Positions 17,135 to 26,817 of a stretch of 64,000 bases of DNA are shown piece by piece. Both the position numbers and the translations under genes were made by a program. Origin of the DNA: Robertmurraya sp047302285 (GTDB lineage Bacteria; Bacillota; Bacilli; Bacillales; Cytobacillaceae); NCBI RefSeq assembly GCF_047302285.1, contig NZ_CP154845.1, forward strand, positions 2,914,001-2,978,000, in the 5' to 3' direction. Numbering within the stretch: the stretch's first letter is position 1; each line of letters opens with the position of its first letter. The notes beneath the pieces were generated by a model. It had not been told where the DNA came from and searched no databases. It worked only from the letters and a program-made list of their open reading frames with translations.

Positions 17135-17896
17135 TCACCCTCTTTCATGACCTTCGTCAAATTCTAAAATGACAAGGGTGATATTATCTTCTCCACCGTT
17201 TTCATTTGCTAGATTAAGTAATTTAGTCGCCTTTTCTTCTAGCGTCCCAGCGCCGCTTAAAATATGGCTCATCTCATCCTTTGAGACTTTATTAGAAAGT
17301 CCATCAGAACATAATAACAGATAATCTTCTTCCTCGAACATAATCGTTTTAATATCGATTTTTACCTCAAGCTCTGTTCCAAGGGCACGTAAAATGACAT
17401 TTTTTCTTGGATGATGCTCAGCATCCTCTTCAGTAATTTGACCGGTGCGGACCAATTCATGAACCAATGTATGATCTTCGGTTAATTGCTTAAAACCACT
17501 CGTATTAAGTATGTAACTACGACTATCCCCAACATGCGCAACAGTCGTAAAAAGCTCTGTAACAATGACAGCCTCAATCGTTGTACCCATTCCATCACAT
17601 TCAGGGTTGATCCTTGCATGCTCAAATATCTTGTTATTGACTTCTGTAATATTAGTCCTTAACCAACTTTCCGCTTGATCGGCTGTTTCAATTGCTTCAC
17701 TCTGCTCCCACAATGCTTGTAGGGTCGTTACCGTCATTTCGCTAGCTACATCCCCAGCGCGATGACCGCCCATTCCGTCAGCAACAATAGCGAGGCGCTG
17801 ACCATGCTTATTTTCAAACACCCCGCCATTATCTTCATTATTTTGGCGGACTCTCCCTTTGTCAGTCATGTAAATAGACTTCACTTTACCAGTCAC
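17135..17896 (-). CDS. prpC: PP2C-type protein phosphatase PrpC
   Basis: Mn2+-dependent Ser/Thr phosphatase that reverses PrkC phosphorylation. 253 residues with PPM motifs RQNNEDN, VADGMGGHRAGDVAS, VAHVGDSRSY, LLLCSDGLSNKV and NGGEDNITLV carrying the metal-binding aspartates. Start set at GTG 17896: AAGGAG lies 5 nt upstream and the GTG overlaps the rlmN stop in a 4-nt GTGA. The longer frame from 17938 lies inside rlmN and lacks support. Confidence 0.95.
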   Translation of the reverse strand: MTGKVKSIYMTDKGRVRQNNEDNGGVFENKHGQRLAIVADGMGGHRAGDVASEMTVTTLQALWEQSEAIETADQAESWLRTNITEVNNKIFEHARINPECDGMGTTIEAVIVTELFTTVAHVGDSRSYILNTSGFKQLTEDHTLVHELVRTGQITEEDAEHHPRKNVILRALGTELEVKIDIKTIMFEEEDYLLLCSDGLSNKVSKDEMSHILSGAGTLEEKATKLLNLANENGGEDNITLVILEFDEGHERG

Positions 17897-18978
17897 CTCG
17901 TCTCCTCTTTTCGCTCCTTTGCACGTAGTTGTCCACATGCAGCATCAATATCATGCCCTTGTTCTCTTCTTATCGTTACGTTGACACCATGCTGCTTTAA
18001 TGTTTTTTCAAATAAGAAAATTTGTTCCTTCGGAGTTCTCACATAATCTCTCTCAGGCACGTAATTAACAGGAATTAAGTTGACATGACACTTGATTCCT
18101 TTTATCAGTTTTGCAAGCTCTTCTGCATGCTCCACTTGGTCATTTACTCCACCAAAGAGACCATACTCAAAGCTAACTCTACGCCCTGTTTTATTAATAT
18201 AATACTTAACAGCTTCCATTAAATCTGGGAGCTTATAAGCACGATTAATCGGCATTAATTTACTTCTGATCTCCGTATTTGGAGCATGAAGAGATATCGC
18301 AAAGTTAATTTGTAAATTTTCATCAGCAAATTTATAGATCTTGGGTATGATTCCACTTGTTGAAACCGTAATATGACGGGCACCAATATTTAAGCCTTTG
18401 TCATGATTGATAATCTTTAAGAATGACATCATGGAGTCAAAATTATCGAACGGTTCTCCAATTCCCATAATAACGACAGAGCTGACACGCTCATCTGTTT
18501 CATCTAGTGCTTGTTGTACCTTAACGACTTGGGAAACAATTTCTCCTGCTTCTAAATTCCTTTTTAAACCACCAAGGGTGGATGCGCAAAATGTACAACC
18601 AATTCTACAGCCTACTTGAGTAGTGACGCAAACGGAATTCCCATACTCATGTCTCATGAGGACGGTCTCAATCGAAAATCCGTCATGAAGCTCAAAGAGG
18701 AATTTAATCGTTCCATCGGTCGAAGTTTGCTGAATGAGCGTATTTAAAGTCGTAATCGTGAAATGCTCAGCAAGCTTTTCTCGTAAACCTTTTGAGAGAT
18801 TGGTCATATCCTCAAATGTGGTAATTCTTTTTGTATAAAGCCAATCAAAAATTTGTTCCCCTCTAAATCCTTTTTCATTTCTTTCTACTAACCATTCTTT
18901 CAACTCATCTAATTGTAAGGAATATATGGATGGTTTCTGATCCGTTGTTTGTTTTTTCACTCTTGTTGTTTGTTCCAT
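17893..18978 (-). CDS. rlmN: 23S rRNA (A2503-C2)/tRNA methyltransferase RlmN
   Basis: Radical-SAM methylase of A2503 in 23S rRNA and of some tRNAs. 361 residues with the CRIGCTFC iron-sulfur motif, the GIGEPFDN SAM loop and the C-terminal catalytic Cys in DIDAACGQL. Length and motifs match RlmN rather than the related Cfr resistance enzyme, and the chromosomal context is the native rlmN place. Confidence 0.96.
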   Translation of the reverse strand: MEQTTRVKKQTTDQKPSIYSLQLDELKEWLVERNEKGFRGEQIFDWLYTKRITTFEDMTNLSKGLREKLAEHFTITTLNTLIQQTSTDGTIKFLFELHDGFSIETVLMRHEYGNSVCVTTQVGCRIGCTFCASTLGGLKRNLEAGEIVSQVVKVQQALDETDERVSSVVIMGIGEPFDNFDSMMSFLKIINHDKGLNIGARHITVSTSGIIPKIYKFADENLQINFAISLHAPNTEIRSKLMPINRAYKLPDLMEAVKYYINKTGRRVSFEYGLFGGVNDQVEHAEELAKLIKGIKCHVNLIPVNYVPERDYVRTPKEQIFLFEKTLKQHGVNVTIRREQGHDIDAACGQLRAKERKEETR

Positions 18979-19053
18979 TTCCTACACCTTCTTTCTATGC
19001 CTATACATCAACATTGTTTCTGTTTATTGTCAACAATAAACGGTTATTTCAAA

Positions 19054-20397
19054 TTAAGTCTTCTGAATTGCCGCAATATAAAATCCGTCCGAGCCAAAAT
19101 CCTGCGGTAAAATTTGCAGCGTGAAATCATGACAAAGCGGTTGGATTGCTTCTGGAAGTCGTTCTTTTAGTCCGATATCTCCAATAAACTCTTTATTCTC
19201 ACTCAAAAACTTTTCGACGACAGCACCATTCTCAGTTTCATCCACTGTACATGTACTATAAACAAGAATACCACCTTTTTTCAATAAAGGTGTGACAGAT
19301 TTCAAAAGCTCCAACTGAATCCGTTGAAGTTGATCGACATCTGTTTCTTTTTTCGTGTATTTCATATCTGGTTTTCTTCTCATGACTCCGAATCCTGAGC
19401 AAGGTGCATCAAGGAGAATGCGATCAAAGCTTTCTTTTTGGAAATGCTCTCCCACTTTACGACTATCCAATGCTTTTGTCTCAATATTTGTTAATTCTAG
19501 ACGACTTGCATTTTGAGCGATGAGCTTTACTTTATGTTCATGAAGGTCTAATGAAAAGACCTTGCCTGTTTGGTTAAGCTTTTCTGCAATATGAGTCGTT
19601 TTCCCCCCGGGAGCTGCGCAGGCATCCAGCACTTCTTCATTTTGTTGAACACCTAATGCATAAGCAACGATCATCGAACTTTCATCTTGAATCGTTAAAA
19701 GTCCGTCCTTAAAGACTTGTGAGTTAGCTAAATTTCCTTTTAAGCATCTGATGGCTTCAGGAATAACAGAACTTGCTTCAACTTGATAACCTTCCTCCTG
19801 AAGCATTTTGATACAAGTTTCCCGATTTGTTTTTGTCGTATTGATACGCGCTGTTTGGAGCGGTGCTGTTAAATTCATTTCACACATTTCTTTTGCGCGC
19901 TCATAGCCTAGTTGGTTGACCCATCTTTCCACTAACCATAACGGATGACTTGTGCTAATCGAGAGGCGTTCGTTTAAGTCACTGATCTCTTCCAGATTTG
20001 GAGCTCCCGCTCTTTGAATCGACCTTAATACTCCATTGACCTGACTTGCAATACCTTGATGACCGCGTCTTTTCGCAATTTCAACAGCCTCAAATATAGC
20101 AGCACGGTCGGGAATTTTATCTAGATAGACCATTTGATAAACGGTCAATCTCAATAATTGCCGAACCCATGACTCTAATTTACGAGCTTTTTTTAAAAAA
20201 GGTTGTAAGTAAAAGTCTAGTGTCATTCTTCGCTGTAATGTTCCATATACTAATTCGGTTAATAGTCCGATATCCTTAGGATTGATTTGATTTTTCTTGA
20301 TCTCATTATTTAATAGAAGATTGCTGTAAGATTGATTTTTCTCAATCTGTTCTAAAATCCTCAGTGCACCTTCTCTTACATTGTTTTGCTGACTCAT
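19054..20397 (-). CDS. rsmB: 16S rRNA (cytosine-967-C5) methyltransferase RsmB
   Basis: SAM-dependent m5C methyltransferase of 16S rRNA. 447 residues: N-terminal NusB-like RNA-binding domain, then a Rossmann methylase with DACAAPGGKTTHIA, DAPCSGFGVMRRKPD and the catalytic-Cys motif VYSTCTVDETENG. One nt after fmt, so part of the priA-def-fmt-rsmB-rlmN-prpC-prkC run. Confidence 0.96.
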   Translation of the reverse strand: MSQQNNVREGALRILEQIEKNQSYSNLLLNNEIKKNQINPKDIGLLTELVYGTLQRRMTLDFYLQPFLKKARKLESWVRQLLRLTVYQMVYLDKIPDRAAIFEAVEIAKRRGHQGIASQVNGVLRSIQRAGAPNLEEISDLNERLSISTSHPLWLVERWVNQLGYERAKEMCEMNLTAPLQTARINTTKTNRETCIKMLQEEGYQVEASSVIPEAIRCLKGNLANSQVFKDGLLTIQDESSMIVAYALGVQQNEEVLDACAAPGGKTTHIAEKLNQTGKVFSLDLHEHKVKLIAQNASRLELTNIETKALDSRKVGEHFQKESFDRILLDAPCSGFGVMRRKPDMKYTKKETDVDQLQRIQLELLKSVTPLLKKGGILVYSTCTVDETENGAVVEKFLSENKEFIGDIGLKERLPEAIQPLCHDFTLQILPQDFGSDGFYIAAIQKT

Positions 20398-20398
20398 T

Positions 20399-21337
20399 CT
20401 ATTCTCCTAATCTGTCTCCAACGGCTAGCTTCGCCCCTCTTAAAAAATCGCTAGCTTGCATTCGTTTTTTTCCGGATGGTTGGAGCTCGATGATTTTCAC
20501 AGCTGTTTCATTACCTGTTGCGACAATGAATCCATCCTCTTCTATTGCGATGACCTCACCTGGTTGTTTCGTCGAAGAAGTACGATGTTTTTCAACCCAC
20601 CAAATTTTCATAACGGCTCCAAAATGTGTCGTATACGCAACCGGCCATGGATTAAATCCTCTTACATGGTTATAAATAGCTTCTCCTGTTTTCGTCCAAT
20701 CAATCTTCTCTTGCTCTCGTTTGATCGTATAAGCAAAGGTCGCTTCTTCTTCCTTTTGAGGAGTTGCCTTTAATTCCCCCTTCAAAAGCTTTGGTAAGGT
20801 TTCCGATAGTAGTTTTGCACCTGCCGCACTTAGTTTGTCATGCAATGTGCCAACCGTATCTGTTTCTGTAATTGGAACCTCTACTTGAGTTAGCATATCT
20901 CCAGCATCAAGTTTTTCTACCATATACATAATCGTAATCCCTGTCTTCTCTTTCCCTTGCACGATTGCATAATGCATGGGAGCGCCACCTCTTAATTCTG
21001 GTAATAGGGAAGCATGGACATTGATACAGCCAAACTTCGGGGCATCTAGTAATTCCTTCGGTAAAATTTGCCCAAATGCTGCGGTTACGATCAAATCAGG
21101 ATGAAGTGCCAAAATGGGTTCTAATGCTTCCCTTTGGCGAATTTTTTCTGGCTGAAAAACAGGGATTCCATGTTTTTCAGCTTCAACTTTAACCGGTGGT
21201 GGAGTTAACACTTTTTTTCTTCCTACAGGACGATCTGGCTGTGTCACCACTCCAATCACTTCAAAGCCATCTTCAATAATTTGTTGTAAAACAGGAACAG
21301 AAAAATCTGGTGTTCCCATAAAAACGATTTTAGTCAT
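20399..21337 (-). CDS. fmt: Methionyl-tRNA formyltransferase
   Basis: Formylates initiator Met-tRNA using 10-formyl-THF. 312 residues: KIVFMGTPDFSVPVL, the active site GCINVHASLLPELRGGAPMHYAI with Asn/His, then the loop TGITIMYMVEKLDAGDML, and a C-terminal OB-type tRNA-binding domain. Overlaps def by 8 nt, a functional pairing since Def removes the formyl group Fmt adds. Confidence 0.97.
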   Translation of the reverse strand: MTKIVFMGTPDFSVPVLQQIIEDGFEVIGVVTQPDRPVGRKKVLTPPPVKVEAEKHGIPVFQPEKIRQREALEPILALHPDLIVTAAFGQILPKELLDAPKFGCINVHASLLPELRGGAPMHYAIVQGKEKTGITIMYMVEKLDAGDMLTQVEVPITETDTVGTLHDKLSAAGAKLLSETLPKLLKGELKATPQKEEEATFAYTIKREQEKIDWTKTGEAIYNHVRGFNPWPVAYTTHFGAVMKIWWVEKHRTSSTKQPGEVIAIEEDGFIVATGNETAVKIIELQPSGKKRMQASDFLRGAKLAVGDRLGE

Positions 21338-21818
21338 TTTGCTCCACTTCCTCTAACTCTTCTTCTTCTAAATATCGACTAACTTTTGACGTAAATAAGA
21401 TTCCATGCAGATGATCAATTTCATGCTGTATTGCACGAGCTAAATAGTCTTCTGCTTCAAATACGAACGGCTTGCCTTTACGATCAAGGGCTTTAACCTT
21501 TACGTAATAGGGTCTCGCAACTTCCCCATAAAGACCAGGAAAACTCAGGCACCCTTCCACGCCATTTTGTTCTCCAGATGTTTCAAGAATTTCTGGGTTA
21601 ATCAGTTCAATTGTGCCTGTATCATCATCTATATCAACAATTGCGATTTGCTTGTTCACACCTATTTGCGGTGCAGCAAGTCCAACGCCATCAAATTCAA
21701 TCATCGTTTCATACATATCATTCAATAACTTTGCTAATTTTTTATCAAATACCTTTACTGGCTCACATTCCTGCTCCAATATTTCAGCAGGATATGTCAC
21801 AATGGCTTTTACAGTCAA
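21330..21818 (-). CDS. def: Peptide deformylase
   Basis: Fe/Zn metalloenzyme that removes N-formyl from nascent proteins. 162 residues with the three family motifs GVGLAAPQIG, EGCLSFPG (metal Cys) and HEIDHLHG (metal His, catalytic Glu). The start is TTG at 21818, 7 nt after GGAGG. Type 1-like short form, as in the B. subtilis fmt-linked gene. Confidence 0.97.
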   Translation of the reverse strand: MTVKAIVTYPAEILEQECEPVKVFDKKLAKLLNDMYETMIEFDGVGLAAPQIGVNKQIAIVDIDDDTGTIELINPEILETSGEQNGVEGCLSFPGLYGEVARPYYVKVKALDRKGKPFVFEAEDYLARAIQHEIDHLHGILFTSKVSRYLEEEELEEVEQND

Positions 21819-21871
21819 ATCATTTCCTCCATTAACGATTCATTTCTCGTAAAACTTTTTTAACAACCTGA

Positions 21872-24271
21872 TTACATTAAAATATATGGATTTACATCAA
21901 TCGAAATTTGCAAACCTTTTGAGACGATATCTTGTTGGTAATGCTCGAGCACCGTCTTTAATGTTTTGTTTAATTCTGGTTCACGTTTGTATTTTATCAA
22001 ACATTGATAGCGATATCTATTTTTGATCCGGGAGATCGGTGAAGCAACAGGACCAAGGACATGAGATTCTCTCGAAAGCTTGGATTGGACGAACTTCGCA
22101 ATCTTGTCTGTTGTAGAAGCTACCATTGCTACGTTTTCATGGGAAACCGTGATCAGGGCAATATAATAATAAGGTGGATATTGATGGGATTTACGAACCA
22201 TCATTTCCCTTTCAAAAAAGCGATCAAAATTTTGCTCAGAAGCCAATTCAATACTATAATGCTCTGGCGTGTATGTCTGAATAATGACTTCTCCAGGCAG
22301 CTCATGCCTCCCTGCTCTTCCACTAACTTGTGTTAAAAGCTGAAAGGTTTTTTCGGAAGAACGAAAGTCTGGCAAATGCAACATTGTATCAGCAGAAAGA
22401 ACACCGACCAGCGTAATATTGGGAAAGTCTAGACCCTTAGCAATCATTTGTGTACCAAGAAGGATATCAGCTTTTCCTTCTTCGAATTCAGTTAACAAAC
22501 GTTCATGCGAACCCTTTCGACTCGTCGTATCTACATCCATTCTTATCACTCTTGCCTCTGGCAATACTTTTCCAAGCTCCTCTTCAACCTTCTGCGTCCC
22601 TGTTCCGAAATAACGTATATGCTCACTATTACATTCAGGACAGCGATGCGGAACAGAGGCTTCATAGCCGCAATAATGGCATTTCATTTGCTGATTAAAG
22701 CGGTGGTATGTAAGGGAAATATCACAATTCGGGCAATTGACAACATAGCCACAATCGCGACACATAACAAAAGAAGAGTGACCCCTTTTGTTTAAAAAGA
22801 GAACAATCTGTTGTTTTTTTTCAAGTCGCTCTTTCAGACCTTCGATCAAAGCTCTTGAAAACATAGAACGATTCCCATCTCTAAGCTCTTCTCTCATGTC
22901 GACGATTTGCACGGAAGGCAATGATTGATTATTCATTCTTTTAGGTAATGTTAATAGCTCATATACCCCTTTTTGCGCGCGGGCAAATGTTTCTAATGTC
23001 GGTGTTGCACTTCCTAAAATGACTGGACATTGATGATAAAGGGAACGTTCAATTGCCACATCTCTAGCATGATAACGCGGATTATCTTCCTGCTTATAAC
23101 TCGTCTCATGCTCTTCATCAATAATAATAATCCCTAAATGTTCAAATGGTGCAAATATAGCCGATCTGGCCCCAACGACTACTTTTACTTCCTTACGTTC
23201 GATTCTCCGCCATTCATCATATTTTTCTCCTGAAGATAGCCCACTATGGAGAACAGCCACCGCATCGCCAAATCTCCCCTTGAATCTTTTCACCATTTGC
23301 GGTGTCAAAGAGATTTCAGGGACTAATACAATCGCTTCTTTGCCTTTCTCTAACACTCGCTGGATCGACTGCAAATAAATTTCCGTTTTTCCACTACCTG
23401 TTACACCATACAATAAAAAAACCTTTTGTAGCTCTTCTTCAATGGTAGCTAAAATAGGAGCGATGGCATTCTCTTGTTCATTCGTTAATGGGAAAGGGGC
23501 GGTTTTGGCAAATACTCGATCTTCGAATGGATCCCGATACACTTCGACGTCCTTTTCTTCTAAAATTCCCTTTTTAACAAGACTTTTAATCGTTTGAGAG
23601 GAAATATTAAGGAGTGTTTGAATTTGACGGAGTTCTATTGCTTCAGGCTTGTCGATAAAATGCTCAATGAGATGCCGTTGTTTTTCTGCAGTTGCCACTA
23701 AACTTTCTTTTGCATGTTGAAGCCCTTCCTTATCCAAAACAGGAGAAACATATTTTAACTTTTTTTTCTTCACGCGTTCCTTTACTTCATAAATAACCTC
23801 AACATTCCCCTTTGCCGCTTCCTTTTGCAAAGCACTTAGAAAACCAACAGCCTCACTCCACAATATCATGTCATCGTGTTGAAATAGCGGCTGTATTTTC
23901 GCCGGTAAGCTTTCAATTGGAGAAAGTCTTCTAATTTTTTTTTCATATTTTGCCTTTAAAGCTGCAGGGAGCATTACCTGAAAGGCAGAAATTTTATAAG
24001 AAAGGGTTTGAGCTGTTAACCAATCTCCGAGTTTCAGTAACTCTTGATTTAAGACAGGAGCTAGATCCATTGGTTCAACGATTTCTTTTAACTCCGCAAA
24101 GGATGAGTTCTCGCTTAACTCTACAACAAAGCCTTGGATCGTCCTTGGTCCAAATGGAACTACGACCCTCATCCCAGGTTTTATCACATCTTCTAAAGCC
24201 TCAGGAATTTTGTAATCAAAGGCACGATCCGTTTGTTTGGCTGGCACATCCACTATCACTTTAGCAATCAT
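21872..24271 (-). CDS. priA: Primosomal replication restart helicase PriA
   Basis: 3'-5' helicase that reloads the replisome at collapsed forks. 799 residues: N-terminal fork-binding domain, Walker A GVTGSGKTEIY, DEEH box, and eight zinc-site cysteines between motifs III and V (CRDCGYVVNCPNC ... CHYCGYE ... CPEC), then QVSGRAGR. Its ATG overlaps the coaBC stop by one nt. Confidence 0.97.
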   Translation of the reverse strand: MIAKVIVDVPAKQTDRAFDYKIPEALEDVIKPGMRVVVPFGPRTIQGFVVELSENSSFAELKEIVEPMDLAPVLNQELLKLGDWLTAQTLSYKISAFQVMLPAALKAKYEKKIRRLSPIESLPAKIQPLFQHDDMILWSEAVGFLSALQKEAAKGNVEVIYEVKERVKKKKLKYVSPVLDKEGLQHAKESLVATAEKQRHLIEHFIDKPEAIELRQIQTLLNISSQTIKSLVKKGILEEKDVEVYRDPFEDRVFAKTAPFPLTNEQENAIAPILATIEEELQKVFLLYGVTGSGKTEIYLQSIQRVLEKGKEAIVLVPEISLTPQMVKRFKGRFGDAVAVLHSGLSSGEKYDEWRRIERKEVKVVVGARSAIFAPFEHLGIIIIDEEHETSYKQEDNPRYHARDVAIERSLYHQCPVILGSATPTLETFARAQKGVYELLTLPKRMNNQSLPSVQIVDMREELRDGNRSMFSRALIEGLKERLEKKQQIVLFLNKRGHSSFVMCRDCGYVVNCPNCDISLTYHRFNQQMKCHYCGYEASVPHRCPECNSEHIRYFGTGTQKVEEELGKVLPEARVIRMDVDTTSRKGSHERLLTEFEEGKADILLGTQMIAKGLDFPNITLVGVLSADTMLHLPDFRSSEKTFQLLTQVSGRAGRHELPGEVIIQTYTPEHYSIELASEQNFDRFFEREMMVRKSHQYPPYYYIALITVSHENVAMVASTTDKIAKFVQSKLSRESHVLGPVASPISRIKNRYRYQCLIKYKREPELNKTLKTVLEHYQQDIVSKGLQISIDVNPYILM

Positions 24272-25479
24272 TATTTATCGTCACCCTTTAAGAATTGACT
24301 CGCTTCTATTAAAATTCTTCTCGCAACATCCTGTTTTGACATCATTGGAAGTTCTATGCTTGAACCATCTCGCTTATAAATGGTGACGATATTCGTGTCT
24401 GTTGCAAAACCTGCTCCCGACACCTTCACATTGTTCGCAACAATCATATCAGCATTTTTCTTTTCAAGCTTTGTCCGTGCATAATCCTCGACTCGGCTTG
24501 TTTCCGCCGCAAAGCCGATGAGAATTTGCTCTTTTTTCTCTTTTCCTAATTGCAGTAAAATATCTTTTGTCCTCTCTAATTCAAGGACTTCTTCCCCGTC
24601 TTTCTTCTTCACCTTTTCATCATAAGATATCTTTGGACGATAATCAGCGACTGCCGCTGTTTTAATGACGATGTCAGCTGAACCATATTCAGCCATCACT
24701 GCATGAAACATATCTTCCGCACTTTCAACTTGGATAACTTTAGCCCCTCTTGGTGGTTGTAAAGATACAGGTCCTGAAATTAAGACCACCTCTGCCCCTA
24801 AACGAATAGCTTGTTCTGCAAGGGCGTAGCCCATTTTTCCACTAGAGTGATTCGTAATAAATCGAACCGGATCAATTTTTTCTCGGGTTGGACCAGCAGT
24901 TACCACGATTTTTTTTCCACTCAGAATCACTGGTTGTGGCTGAAAATAGGCCTCTATTAATTCAACAATTCTCTCTGGTTCCTCCAGACGCCCCTTTCCA
25001 ACATATCCGCACGCTAAGTAACCTTCACTTGGCTCAATAAATTGATAGCCAAAACTATGTAGCGTTTCGATGTTTTTTTTGACAGCAGGGTGCTCATACA
25101 TATGGACATTCATTGCTGGAGCTACCCAAACTGGAGATGTCGTCGCTAAAAGTGTTGTCGAGATCATATTATCAGCGATACCATTGGCCATTTTTCCAAT
25201 AATGTTGGCAGTAGCAGGGGCAATCAAGACTAAATCTGCCCAGTCTGCTAAATCGATATGAGCTATCACCTTTGAATCTTTTTCGTCAAAAGTATCTATG
25301 TATACGTCATTGCGTGATAACGCTTGAAAGGTCAATGGAGTCACGAACTTCACCGCTGAATCACTGAGAATTACCTTCACCTGTGCTCCCGCCTGTGTAA
25401 GCTTACTCGTTAAAGCCGCCGCTTTATATACTGCTATTCCGCCTGTTACACATAGCAAAACTTTTTTTCCATCTAACAT
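24271..25479 (-). CDS. coaBC: Bifunctional phosphopantothenoylcysteine decarboxylase/synthase CoaBC
   Basis: Two consecutive steps in CoA synthesis: joining cysteine to 4'-phosphopantothenate (CoaB) and decarboxylation (CoaC). 402 residues: N-terminal flavin decarboxylase domain (IAPATANIIGKMANGIADN, PAMNVHMYEHPAV, ACGYVGKGRL) and C-terminal synthetase with VTAGPTREKIDPVRFITN. Start placed at ATG 25479 (MLDGKKVLLCVTGG), 7 nt after GAGGGGG; the longer frame to 25518 has no such site. Confidence 0.96.
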   Translation of the reverse strand: MLDGKKVLLCVTGGIAVYKAAALTSKLTQAGAQVKVILSDSAVKFVTPLTFQALSRNDVYIDTFDEKDSKVIAHIDLADWADLVLIAPATANIIGKMANGIADNMISTTLLATTSPVWVAPAMNVHMYEHPAVKKNIETLHSFGYQFIEPSEGYLACGYVGKGRLEEPERIVELIEAYFQPQPVILSGKKIVVTAGPTREKIDPVRFITNHSSGKMGYALAEQAIRLGAEVVLISGPVSLQPPRGAKVIQVESAEDMFHAVMAEYGSADIVIKTAAVADYRPKISYDEKVKKKDGEEVLELERTKDILLQLGKEKKEQILIGFAAETSRVEDYARTKLEKKNADMIVANNVKVSGAGFATDTNIVTIYKRDGSSIELPMMSKQDVARRILIEASQFLKGDDK

Positions 25480-25605
25480 GTATTGTTCCCCCTCAAAAAC
25501 GCAATCTCTTTCTTCCATTATGCAAGAATTGTCGTTTTATTGCATCTTTTATAACCGAAATCGCTATAAAACCTTACAAGTGTTCGTATTACACATTTAC
25601 CTTTG

Positions 25606-25636
25606 AAATAAAAAACAACCTATTTCTAGGTTGTCG
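25606..25636 (-). terminator. rpoZ terminator
   Basis: ACAACCT / AGGTTGT stem with a 6-nt loop followed by TTTTTTAT on the minus strand, 12 nt past the rpoZ stop. It separates the gmk-rpoZ unit from coaBC. Confidence 0.85.
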
Positions 25637-25646
25637 TTCCAACAAT

Positions 25647-25868
25647 TTATTCGTCTGAATAAGAGCCTTCGTGATTCACAATACGGAATGTCAGCTCATC
25701 CGCATGAATCTCTTCTAACGCCTTCCCAACTGGTTTATGGGAAACATACTTTGTTAAGTATGGCTGTGCATCTTGCGATAAACGACGAGCTCTTTTAGCA
25801 GCTACTGATACTAATGAGTACTTGGAATCGATTTTTGTTAATAGTGAGTCTATTGATGGGTATAACAT
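25647..25868 (-). CDS. rpoZ: RNA polymerase omega subunit
   Basis: Small subunit that aids assembly and stability of RNA polymerase. 73 residues, MLYPSIDSLLTKIDSKYSLVSVAAKRAR and then GKALEEI, the conserved omega pattern. GGAGG lies 8 nt upstream; one nt separates it from gmk, so the two are translationally linked. Confidence 0.96.
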   Translation of the reverse strand: MLYPSIDSLLTKIDSKYSLVSVAAKRARRLSQDAQPYLTKYVSHKPVGKALEEIHADELTFRIVNHEGSYSDE

Positions 25869-25869
25869 A

Positions 25870-26484
25870 TTAATTTACCTCCAGCATTCTTTTATATTTG
25901 GGCTCAACGCGCTCTCTACGGAGATGCTCAGCAATGACAATTGCTTTAATTTTCTCTACCGCGTTCTCTACTTTATCATTTTCTACGACATAATCATATA
26001 AATGCATCATTTCAATTTCTTCTTTAGCCGTATTCATGCGATTATTGATCACTTCCTCAGATTCAGTTCCTCGGGTGACAATGCGATTTTTTAACTCTGA
26101 AAGGCTTGGAGGGACTAGGAAAATAAACAAACCATCCGGAAATTTTTCTCGAACCTGCTTCGCACCCTCAACCTCAATTTCTAGAAAAACATCTTTTCCT
26201 CTATCTAATGTCTCTCTGACATAATCTACAGGTGTACCATAATAATTGCCAACAAACTCTGCATATTCAAGGAGCTTACCTTGCGTAATAAGCTCTTCAA
26301 ATTCTTTTCTTGTCTTGAAGAAATAGTCGACACCATTCACTTCTCCATGTCTAGGTAAACGCGTGGTCATGGAGATGGAGTATTCAAACGCTGTGTCCTC
26401 TTGCGAAAAAATTTCCTTTCTAACGGTACCTTTCCCGACTCCAGAGGGTCCAGATAAGACAATTAATAACCCCTTTTCTTGCAT
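25870..26484 (-). CDS. gmk: Guanylate kinase
   Basis: Phosphorylates GMP to GDP. 204 residues with the P-loop SGPSGVGKGTV at 11-21, the GMP-binding STTRxPRxGE-type segment (MTTRLPRHGEVNGVDYFF) and the lid region. Located 9 nt after remA and 1 nt before rpoZ, the usual Firmicute order. Confidence 0.97.
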   Translation of the reverse strand: MQEKGLLIVLSGPSGVGKGTVRKEIFSQEDTAFEYSISMTTRLPRHGEVNGVDYFFKTRKEFEELITQGKLLEYAEFVGNYYGTPVDYVRETLDRGKDVFLEIEVEGAKQVREKFPDGLFIFLVPPSLSELKNRIVTRGTESEEVINNRMNTAKEEIEMMHLYDYVVENDKVENAVEKIKAIVIAEHLRRERVEPKYKRMLEVN

Positions 26485-26493
26485 GAAATGTAC

Positions 26494-26757
26494 CTACCCT
26501 TCATCCATAATTTCATCACGGTCATTCAGACGGGCTGCTACCGTTTCGGGCTGAACCGCTGAAAGAATCACATGGTCACTATCCATCACAATAACTGCTC
26601 GAGTCCTTCTTCCATAAGTGGCATCAATGAGCACACCTCGGTCTCTCGCATCCTGAATAATTCTTTTTATCGGAGCTGACTCTGGACTAACTATTGAAAT
26701 GATTCGGTTTGCAGAAACAATGTTTCCAAAGCCGATATTAATTAATTTGATTGACAT
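26494..26757 (-). CDS. remA: Extracellular matrix regulator RemA (DUF370)
   Basis: DNA-binding protein that in B. subtilis activates biofilm matrix and osmoprotection genes. 87 residues, MSIKLINIGFGNIVSANRIISIVSPESAPIKR and YGRRTRAVIVMDSDHVILSAVQPETVA are typical of the RemA/DUF370 family. The family is widespread in Firmicutes including non-biofilm species, so the target set here is inferred. Confidence 0.93.
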   Translation of the reverse strand: MSIKLINIGFGNIVSANRIISIVSPESAPIKRIIQDARDRGVLIDATYGRRTRAVIVMDSDHVILSAVQPETVAARLNDRDEIMDEG

Positions 26758-26817
26758 GCTTCCCCTCCATAATTCAGTTATTTATTTTTACCTTGCTAGC
26801 CTATTTCTAAACTAGGA

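Noticed and set aside
18979..19053. sigmaA promoter in front of rlmN using TTGACA in the hairpin
   Set aside because: No hexamer close to TATAAT lies 16-18 nt downstream.
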